5,075 nt of DNA, taken from positions 1 through 5,075 of the forward strand of contig WFNC01000392.1 in the NCBI GenBank assembly GCA_015488785.1, read 5' to 3'. The position numbers and the translations under genes were made by a program. The notes beneath the pieces are model-generated. The model had not been told where the DNA came from. It saw nothing but the letters and a program-made list of their open reading frames with translations, and searched no databases. This document shows positions 1 through 5,075 of this stretch, piece by piece (within the stretch, counting starts at the first letter, position 1; each line of letters opens with the position of its first letter). This DNA comes from Flavobacteriales bacterium. GTDB lineage: Bacteria > Bacteroidota > Bacteroidia > Flavobacteriales_D > Parvicellaceae.

Positions 1-569
1 AAATAGTTGTAGCCATTGTAGGTCGATTAGTCCCAATAAAAAATCATTTTTTCTTTTTAAACGTTGCTAAAAACATTCTCAAAACAACAACAAAAAATGT
101 TCGCTTTTTTATAGTTGGTGATGGCGAATTAAAAAATGATTTGACTAAATACTGCAAGACAATAGGTCTCTCTTATTCTACAACTAAAGAAGAATCAAAT
201 AAAGCCAGTATAACTTTTACTAGCTGGATTAAAGCTATAGATGTTGTAAATGCCGGTGCAGACATTATTACACTAACGTCAAAAAATGAAGGAACCCCTG
301 TTAGTCTAATCGAAGCACAAGCGTCTGGAAAACCGATAGTTTCGACAAATGTTGGAGGAATTGAAAACATTGTAAAGGTAAATGAAACAGCTTTTTTAAC
401 AGACATTGCTGATGAAGAATTATTTACGAAACATTTAACAACATTAATAAATGACGATAAGCTTCGTAAAGAAATGAGCGAAAGAGGTAATCATGTCTTT
501 GAGGACTTTCATTATACTAGATTAGCAAAAGATGTTAGTAATTTGTATAATAGACTTTTGAAGAAGTAG
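1..569 (+). CDS. GT4-family glycosyltransferase, C-terminal part (5' truncated by window edge)
   Basis: The reading frame is open from base 3 to the TAG at 567-569 and gives 188 residues; the true start lies to the left of the window. It is the nucleotide-sugar-binding C-terminal Rossmann domain of a GT-B fold, retaining GT4 glycosyltransferase. Residues 4-16 read AIVGRLVPIKNHF, the usual opening strand and loop of this domain, followed by FFIVGDGEL at about 36-44. The EX7E signature is EGTPVSLIE, with Glu at about 96 and 104, and VGGIENIV follows, as expected for donor binding. The TTG at 141 is an internal Leu codon, not a start, because the family homology continues unbroken upstream of it. 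In this setting the enzyme most likely adds a sugar to a lipid-linked repeat unit on the cytoplasmic face of the inner membrane. Donor and acceptor cannot be told from sequence. The family call is secure; the specific role is inferred from the neighbours. Confidence 0.93.
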   Translation, partial: IVVAIVGRLVPIKNHFFFLNVAKNILKTTTKNVRFFIVGDGELKNDLTKYCKTIGLSYSTTKEESNKASITFTSWIKAIDVVNAGADIITLTSKNEGTPVSLIEAQASGKPIVSTNVGGIENIVKVNETAFLTDIADEELFTKHLTTLINDDKLRKEMSERGNHVFEDFHYTRLAKDVSNLYNRLLKK

Positions 570-671
570 ATTTTGGTTGAAATATTTACCTCCCGAATTA
601 CAGTTCATAATTATTATTAAAAAAAAAAAGAGAAAAGTAATACTTTGAAAGCTAGTATGTTATTTTTTTTA

Positions 672-692
672 TAATAATAGCAGCTATTGTTA
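672..692. promoter_or_regulatory. Near-perfect inverted repeat in the gap upstream of wza (candidate operator)
   Basis: Arms TAATAATAGC (672-681) and GCTATTGTTA (683-692) surround a single A at 682. Nine of ten arm positions are complementary and the tenth is a T-G pair. It is not a convincing terminator: no T-run follows it, and the T-run at 662-670 lies in front. It sits about 40 bp upstream of the candidate -7 element, so a protein-binding site is a reasonable guess. In such AT-rich DNA a chance dyad is also possible. Confidence 0.3.
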
Positions 693-705
693 ATTATTTA
701 ATACT

Positions 706-720
706 TATAGTATAACTATA
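706..720. promoter_or_regulatory. Perfect 15-bp inverted repeat overlapping the expected -33 region (candidate operator)
   Basis: The sequence TATAGTATAACTATA is a perfect 6-bp inverted repeat around ATA. Its centre at 713 is 31 bp (about three helical turns) from the centre of the 672-692 dyad, and both contain ATAG facing CTAT. It lies where the -33 element of the promoter at 732-739 should be, and no TTTG or TTG is present there. This would suit a site bound by an activator or repressor, but that is inference from position only. The repeat is short and AT-rich. Confidence 0.28.
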
Positions 721-731
721 CACAATTTTAT

Positions 732-739
732 TAACTTTG
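732..739 (+). promoter_or_regulatory. Candidate Bacteroidetes-type -7 promoter element for the wza operon
   Basis: TAACTTTG matches the Bacteroidetes sigma-ABfr -7 consensus TAnnTTTG exactly. It would place the transcription start near 743-747, leaving a leader of about 30 nt before the wza ATG at 776. No -33 TTTG is found at the usual distance of about 19 bp upstream, so the promoter is either weak and activator-dependent or a chance match. Its position in the only long gap, ahead of four closely spaced genes, supports it. It also overlaps the TTG at 737, which argues against that codon being the wza start. Confidence 0.45.
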
Positions 740-775
740 TTCGTTAAATTTATTTTGATTTACTCAAACAAAATT

Positions 776-1534
776 ATGAAACAAATAATTATCTATTTTT
801 TAATTAGCTCCCTGTTAATTTCTAGTTGTACGGTTAATTCTCATGTAATGTTAAAAACACCAAAAGATTTTGTTTTTGACACCCCTCCAGAACAACCAGT
901 TACAGAATACATTATATCCCCAAATGACATTATTAAATTTAAATTATATTCAAATGACGGATTCCTTATAATTGATTTAACGGCAGGAACTAAGGGTACA
1001 AATACCAATGTCGCTCAAAACATATCTTACGTCATTGATTACGAAGGAAATACAGAGTTACCTATAATTGGATTAATAAAATTATCAGGACTATCGATAA
1101 GAGAAGCAACCATAGAGCTACAAGAAAAGTATGAAGAATTTTATGTCAGCCCATTTGTCCAGTTACAAGTCATCAACAAAAGAGTTATTATTTTCCCAGG
1201 AACAGGAAGTGATGCTAAAGTTATACCTTTAAAGAACAACAATACAAAACTAATTGAAGTTTTAGGATATGCAGGAGGGATTTCGAAAAAAGGAAGAGCT
1301 TCTCGTATAAAAATACTAAGAGAAACTAAAGAAAAAAGAGAAGTTTACTTAGTTGACTTATCTACAATAGATGGAATAAAATATGCCGACATGATTGTCC
1401 AAGCAAACGACATTATCTATGTTGAGCCTGTACCGGATATTGCTAGAGAAGTACTAGCAGATGTGGCTCCTGTTATTTCATTATTGTCAAGTTCATTGAT
1501 TATTTGGCTTACATTAAATAGGTTAAAAAACTAA
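776..1534 (+). CDS. wza: Wza-type polysaccharide export outer-membrane lipoprotein
   Basis: This 252-residue protein is a polysaccharide biosynthesis/export (OPX) protein expected to form the outer-membrane exit channel for the polymer. From the ATG at 776 it opens with MKQIIIYFLISSLLISSC, a lipoprotein signal peptide with lipobox ISSC and lipidated Cys18. The in-frame TTG at 737 would add 13 residues before the signal and overlaps the candidate promoter, so ATG 776 is preferred. The Poly_export domain covers about 43-133: YIISPNDIIKFKLY at 45-58, then IDYEGNTELPIIG at 87-99. One SLBB-like domain follows at about 136-218, with GYAGGISKKG and ANDIIYVEPV. Residues 229-249 are hydrophobic, and could be the C-terminal helix that crosses the outer membrane, as in E. 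coli Wza. The protein is shorter than E. coli Wza (about 380 residues), with one SLBB-like domain rather than several, a layout common in Bacteroidetes. It lies 12 bp upstream of its partner wzc. There is no Shine-Dalgarno sequence, as is usual in this phylum. Confidence 0.92.
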   Translation: MKQIIIYFLISSLLISSCTVNSHVMLKTPKDFVFDTPPEQPVTEYIISPNDIIKFKLYSNDGFLIIDLTAGTKGTNTNVAQNISYVIDYEGNTELPIIGLIKLSGLSIREATIELQEKYEEFYVSPFVQLQVINKRVIIFPGTGSDAKVIPLKNNNTKLIEVLGYAGGISKKGRASRIKILRETKEKREVYLVDLSTIDGIKYADMIVQANDIIYVEPVPDIAREVLADVAPVISLLSSSLIIWLTLNRLKN

Positions 1535-1546
1535 CACTAAGAACAA

Positions 1547-3922
1547 ATGGAACCTTCAAAAAACACGGACTTTGATCTCGAAGTTTTTACAGACTTAGTA
1601 AAGCAATCAAAAGGATGGTTTTTACTTTTTTTTGTTACCGCTTTAAGTTTTGCATACTTATACATACACTACACACTACCGATATATGAATCAAGTTTAA
1701 CGTTACAGATCCATAAAGACAACGAGGCTGGAAGTGTTTTAAATATGTATTCTCCTGTTGGAAATCAAGACGAAATTACTTCCGAATTGGAGTTGATGAA
1801 ATCTAAATTGTTATTTAAAAAAACAATTGCAAAATTACCTCTAGACGTTCAATACTTTGCTGAAGGAGAAATTCTAGTCGATAATAAATACAGAGCTAAT
1901 GCCTTTAGCATTACCGACTTTTCTATTTTAGATGCATATATAATAGGAAAGAAAATTTACATTAGACACAATAGCAATAACAGCTTTGATTTATATTCAG
2001 AAGATGGAAAAAAATTATCAACCACTCCGATTAAAAACAATGAAACCTTTGAAACTTCATATTTAAAAGGGCGTTTAAACATTATAAATAACCAAAACTT
2101 TATTGAGAACATCAAAAATGATCAATTTTACTTTGTCATTTCAAACTTTGAAAACCTTGTAGCTAAATTACACCCCCATTTAAAAATTAGAGTTTTAAAT
2201 CAAAATGCAAGAACAATACAAATTTCTTTTAAACACACCAGTAGAAGTTTAGCTAAAGATATTGTTACGCAATTAGCAATAGAATATGACGCTTATAGCT
2301 TGGAGAAGAAAAGTAGTAGCTATGAAAAAATAATTACTTTTATTCAAACCCAAAAAGATTCGGTTATTACAAAACTAAAAAACAGTGAAAAAGCGATTTA
2401 CGACTTTAAAAGAAGTAATGAAGCGCAACAAACTGAAGTTAGTTCGAATGTATTTTTAACACAGTTAAATGAGTTAGAAACTGAAATCACAAATTTAACT
2501 TTGGTACAATCTACATTAAAACAAGTTGAACAAAAGATAAAAGCTTATAATAAATCTCCAAAAATATCAATGCTGATTCCCGTACTAGCATTAATCAATA
2601 ATAACTTTGATAATTCACTTCAAACTTTAGTTAAAAACTTAAAAGAAAAAGTAAATGAACGAGAACAACTTTTAGCTTCTATAACTGGTGAAAATAGAAA
2701 TATAGAAATTCTTGACAATCAAATTTCATTACAAATCAATCTTGTTTTAGAAACGATAAACGTTACGAGTATTAAAAACGCTAATTTATTGAAGGTGTTG
2801 AAAGCTAAAAACAAAGTATTGAACCGTCAACTTTACTCTCTCCCTGAAAAAGAATTGGAATTAGCAAGATTGGATAGAGTTTTAGAAATTAACAGTAAGT
2901 TTTATACAATGCTACTGGAAAAAGAAACGGAATATCATCTTTCAACTGCTGGACTAGTAACCTACAACGAGGTATTAGAAGAAGCTAAGATTTCGAATAC
3001 CCCTGTTTCTCCTAACAGAAAATCAATTTATATTTTAGCCTTTTTAGTATCGGTTGTATTTGCAATTTTATTTACAATTATTCGTTACGTATTACATAAT
3101 GAAATAACATCCTTAACAGACATTACCAAAAGAATTTCTAATGTTAGTGTACTTGGAATTATACCGCATTATAAAAGTAAAATACCTGTTTCTCAATTAA
3201 TTATTCATAAAAATCCAAAATCCTTAATTACAGAAGCGTTTAGATCTATTCGTACAAACTTAGAATTCATCAAAAGCGAAAAAGAAAGTAAAGTCATCGC
3301 TGTGACAAGTACAATATCTGGAGAAGGAAAAACCTTTATTGCATTAAACCTTGCGGGAATCATTGCATTTTCGGGAAAGAAGGTAATCGTTTTAGATTTA
3401 GACATGAGAAAACCCAAGATACACGTTGGATTTAATGTTGATAATAATGAGGGAATGAGTACACTCTTAATTAAAAAAAGTAAAATTTCAGACTGTATAA
3501 ATTCAAGTGAATTAAATGGTTTAGATTTTATTACAGCAGGGCCTATTCCTCCCAATCCATCAGAACTAATAATAAATGGAGAAATTGATGAAATAGTAAA
3601 AGAATTGAAAAAAACATACGACACAATTATAATTGACAACCCTCCTGTTGGACTTGTAACAGATGGTTTACCTATTATTAAAAAAGCAGATTTTCCAATC
3701 TATGTATTTAAAGCGAACTATTCTAAAAAACATTTTATCGACAATGCTGAGCGAATTATAAAAGATAATAAGATAACCAATTTATCTATTATTTTGAATA
3801 ATATAGACACTCAAAAAAGCACCTACGGAAAAGGTTATGGATATGGTTATACGACTTACGGAGGTTATTATAATGAAGAACAAGTGACAAAGAAAAAGCT
3901 GTTTTCATTTTTAAGAAAATAA
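1547..3922 (+). CDS. wzc: Wzc-type polysaccharide co-polymerase with C-terminal tyrosine autokinase (BY-kinase)
   Basis: This 791-residue inner-membrane protein controls polymer length and export through cycles of tyrosine autophosphorylation. A Wzz-like N-terminal region includes TM1 at about 24-43. A large periplasmic part (about 44-493) contains predicted coiled coil around 250-330 and 360-450. The GNVR-type region ends in the proline motif TPVSPNRK (485-492), and TM2 is at about 494-514. The cytoplasmic kinase has the oligomerisation motif EX2RX2R (Glu563, Arg566, Arg569), Walker A STISGEGKT (588-596, Lys595), Walker A' VIVLDLDMRKP (613-623, Asp617 and Asp619), the BY-kinase signature GPIPPNPSELI (665-675) and Walker B TIIIDNPP (693-700, Asp697). 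The tail holds seven tyrosines between 760 and 775 (GYGYGY and GGYY), the expected phosphorylation cluster, then a lysine-rich end, TKKKLFSFLRK. Sensor and kinase are one chain, as in proteobacterial Wzc and unlike the split Firmicutes form. It is somewhat longer than E. coli Wzc (about 720). No phosphatase gene is adjacent. All key residues are intact. Confidence 0.96.
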   Translation: MEPSKNTDFDLEVFTDLVKQSKGWFLLFFVTALSFAYLYIHYTLPIYESSLTLQIHKDNEAGSVLNMYSPVGNQDEITSELELMKSKLLFKKTIAKLPLDVQYFAEGEILVDNKYRANAFSITDFSILDAYIIGKKIYIRHNSNNSFDLYSEDGKKLSTTPIKNNETFETSYLKGRLNIINNQNFIENIKNDQFYFVISNFENLVAKLHPHLKIRVLNQNARTIQISFKHTSRSLAKDIVTQLAIEYDAYSLEKKSSSYEKIITFIQTQKDSVITKLKNSEKAIYDFKRSNEAQQTEVSSNVFLTQLNELETEITNLTLVQSTLKQVEQKIKAYNKSPKISMLIPVLALINNNFDNSLQTLVKNLKEKVNEREQLLASITGENRNIEILDNQISLQINLVLETINVTSIKNANLLKVLKAKNKVLNRQLYSLPEKELELARLDRVLEINSKFYTMLLEKETEYHLSTAGLVTYNEVLEEAKISNTPVSPNRKSIYILAFLVSVVFAILFTIIRYVLHNEITSLTDITKRISNVSVLGIIPHYKSKIPVSQLIIHKNPKSLITEAFRSIRTNLEFIKSEKESKVIAVTSTISGEGKTFIALNLAGIIAFSGKKVIVLDLDMRKPKIHVGFNVDNNEGMSTLLIKKSKISDCINSSELNGLDFITAGPIPPNPSELIINGEIDEIVKELKKTYDTIIIDNPPVGLVTDGLPIIKKADFPIYVFKANYSKKHFIDNAERIIKDNKITNLSIILNNIDTQKSTYGKGYGYGYTTYGGYYNEEQVTKKKLFSFLRK

Positions 3923-3953
3923 AGAATCTTTAAAGCATTAATTATACATTTGA

Positions 3954-4499
3954 ATGAAAATAGAAAAAACAAACATAGAAGGAGTATTGGTTTTAACACC
4001 TAATATTTTTGGAGATGACAGAGGTTATTTTTTTGAAGCATTTAACCAAGCTAGCTTTGAAAAAGCTATTGGACATTCCATTAACTTTGTTCAAGACAAC
4101 CAATCAAAATCTCAGAAAGGAGTTTTGAGGGGATTACACTTTCAAAACCCACCCTTTGAACAAGGGAAACTGGTAAGAGTTCTTAGCGGAAGTGTTTTAG
4201 ATGTTGCGGTTGACATCAGAAAGGACTCTCCTACTTATGGTCAAACATTTTCGCTCGAAATTTCTTCAGAAAACCAGAAAATGATTTGGCTTCCTCCTGG
4301 AATTGCACATGGATTTGCAGCTTTAGAAGATGATTCTATTTTCTTTTATAAATGTACAAATTATTACAATAAAGCTAGTGAAGGTTCAATACTTTGGAAC
4401 GACAAAGACTTAGCCATTGATTGGAAGATAAAAAAACCATTATTGTCTGAGAAAGACGAACTAGCCACTCCTTTTAATGATTTTAAATCTAAATTTTAA
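3954..4499 (+). CDS. rfbC: dTDP-4-dehydrorhamnose 3,5-epimerase (RfbC/RmlC)
   Basis: This cytoplasmic cupin enzyme of 181 residues, the normal family length, epimerises dTDP-4-keto-6-deoxy-D-glucose at C3 and C5, the third step to dTDP-L-rhamnose. Visible family motifs are FGDDRGYFFEAF at 19-30 (Arg23 and Glu28, nucleotide and sugar contacts), GVLRGLHFQ at 56-64 (Arg59 and catalytic base His62), GKLVRVLSGSVLDVAVDIR at 71-89 (Lys72, Asp83), PPGIAHGF at 114-121 (His119) and FFYKCTNYY at 130-138 (Tyr132, matching the catalytic acid). LLSEKDELATPF at 163-174 probably carries the Asp that pairs with the base (Asp168). Residue roles are assigned by analogy with Salmonella RmlC. The start is ATG 3954, 31 bp after wzc, with no Shine-Dalgarno. 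rmlA, rmlB and rmlD are not in the window, so the final sugar (L-rhamnose or another dTDP-6-deoxyhexose) is open. Confidence 0.96.
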   Translation: MKIEKTNIEGVLVLTPNIFGDDRGYFFEAFNQASFEKAIGHSINFVQDNQSKSQKGVLRGLHFQNPPFEQGKLVRVLSGSVLDVAVDIRKDSPTYGQTFSLEISSENQKMIWLPPGIAHGFAALEDDSIFFYKCTNYYNKASEGSILWNDKDLAIDWKIKKPLLSEKDELATPFNDFKSKF

Positions 4500-4506
4500 A
4501 AACGAA

Positions 4507-5075
4507 ATGGAAGATAATCAATACATATTTATTGTTTATGCTGTATTTTCTATCAGCATAGTGCTCTTTAGTTTATTAATGAATACAATATTACTTAAGT
4601 TCATTACAAATTTAGGGATAAGAGGAAAAGATCAACCGGTTATTCGATGGAGTAGCGTTGCAAAACCTGCTATTGGAGGTATTTCTCTTTATGTTTCATT
4701 CTTACTCTCTACAGCTTGTTATGCTATCTTTTTTCCTACCTCACCTCTATTTCACGACACCGAGGCGCTTGGTGTAATCGGAGCCACTGCTTTAGCTTTT
4801 TTAATGGGACTTGCAGACGACGCTTACAATACAAAACCTTGGCTTAAATTCTTTGTACAACTAGTATGTGGAGGCTTGCTCATTGTTTCGGGTAATTACA
4901 TTTCTTTTTTTGACAACGATTGGTTGAATTATGCACTTACAGTTGTTTGGATTATTGGCATTATGAATTCCATAAACATGCTTGACAACATGGACGGAAT
5001 AACAGCTACCGTTTCAATATTTATTTTATTAATTTGCCTTGCATTTTTAGCTACAAACGGAAATTATGCAAGCTT
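4507..5075 (+). CDS. Polyprenyl-phosphate sugar-1-phosphate transferase, MraY/WecA superfamily, N-terminal part (3' truncated by window edge)
   Basis: An open frame runs from ATG 4507 to the window end without a stop, giving 189 residues plus two bases, about half of the usual 320-380. It starts 7 bp after rfbC. Membrane helices are visible at about 7-30, 54-76, 87-103, 115-135, 141-157 and 167-183. Family motifs sit in the cytoplasmic loops: IRWSSVAKPAIGG (46-58), the Mg-binding GLADDAYNTKPW (101-112, Asp104 and Asp105) and NSINMLDNMDGI (154-165, Asp160 and Asp163). The family moves a sugar-1-phosphate from a UDP-sugar to undecaprenyl phosphate. Next to wza and wzc this is most likely the initiating step of the repeat unit, rather than MraY of peptidoglycan synthesis, which would sit among mur genes. 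The sugar (GlcNAc, GalNAc, QuiNAc or similar) cannot be read from this half. The superfamily is sure; the exact role is inferred. Confidence 0.92.
   Translation, partial: MEDNQYIFIVYAVFSISIVLFSLLMNTILLKFITNLGIRGKDQPVIRWSSVAKPAIGGISLYVSFLLSTACYAIFFPTSPLFHDTEALGVIGATALAFLMGLADDAYNTKPWLKFFVQLVCGGLLIVSGNYISFFDNDWLNYALTVVWIIGIMNSINMLDNMDGITATVSIFILLICLAFLATNGNYAS

Noticed and set aside
173..406. Minus-strand open frame across the glycosyltransferase gene.
   Set aside because: It is a shadow of a well-supported GT4 domain on the + strand, with no recognisable domain of its own.
651..681. Possible hairpin GCTAGTAT / ATAATAGC downstream of the glycosyltransferase, as a terminator.
   Set aside because: It is an AT-rich stem with a mismatch and a long loop. 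The T-run lies within the loop rather than after the stem, and the pairing competes with the better dyad at 672-692.
570..775. Search of the gap for a tRNA, riboswitch, small gene or ops/JUMPstart element.
   Set aside because: No cloverleaf, no convincing small open frame and no GGCGGTAG-like ops sequence; only the dyads and the -7 match stand out.
3205..3639. Minus-strand open frame of 144 codons across the Wzc kinase domain.
   Set aside because: It lies wholly opposite the conserved Walker motifs and resembles no protein I know.
3945..3952. TACATTTG, a second exact match to the TAnnTTTG promoter element, just before the rfbC ATG.
   Set aside because: It ends one base before the start codon at 3954, so transcription would begin inside the gene, and no -33 element is present. 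A few matches per strand are expected by chance at this base composition.
4537..4560. Seven-bp inverted repeat TATGCTG / CAGCATA with a 10-nt loop inside the start of the MraY/WecA-like gene.
   Set aside because: It is within coding sequence. Several repeats of this size are expected by chance in 5 kb when loop length is free.
5070..5075. HindIII site AAGCTT exactly at the right edge, suggesting a cloning junction.
   Set aside because: Other AAGCTT sites occur inside the window (for example near 459 and 2541) and the left edge has none, so nothing can be concluded.

Overview
The window is AT-rich throughout (about one third G+C by eye). It has no Shine-Dalgarno-like sequence in front of any start codon and carries a match to the Bacteroidetes -7 promoter element (TAnnTTTG). 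With the protein sequences, this suggests a member of the Bacteroidetes, most likely a Flavobacteriia species. I cannot name a genus from sequence alone.

All genes lie on the + strand and belong to a surface polysaccharide (capsule, exopolysaccharide or O-antigen type) locus. In order: (1) the C-terminal half of a GT4-family glycosyltransferase that enters from the left edge and ends at 569; (2) a 206-bp non-coding gap, 570-775, the only sizeable gap, holding two inverted repeats (672-692 and 706-720) and a candidate promoter -7 element (732-739); (3) a Wza-type outer-membrane polysaccharide export lipoprotein, 776-1534; (4) a Wzc-type inner-membrane co-polymerase fused to a tyrosine autokinase, 1547-3922; (5) RfbC/RmlC, dTDP-4-dehydrorhamnose 3,5-epimerase, 3954-4499; (6) the N-terminal half of a polyprenyl-phosphate sugar-1-phosphate transferase (MraY/WecA superfamily), 4507 to the right edge.

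Genes 3 to 6 are separated by only 12, 31 and 7 bp, so they are probably one operon starting from the gap at 570-775. Together they fit a Wzx/Wzy-dependent pathway. The MraY/WecA-like enzyme would start the repeat unit on undecaprenyl phosphate. RfbC would supply a dTDP-6-deoxy sugar such as dTDP-L-rhamnose, and GT4 enzymes would extend the unit. Wzc would control polymerisation through phosphorylation of its tyrosine-rich tail, and Wza would carry the polymer across the outer membrane. The flippase, polymerase, cognate tyrosine phosphatase and the other rml genes are not in the window.

I see no clearly new system here. The points most worth a second look are the paired ATAG/CTAT dyads upstream of wza, the start-site correction that reveals a lipoprotein signal, the absence of a wzb-type phosphatase, and the isolated rfbC.
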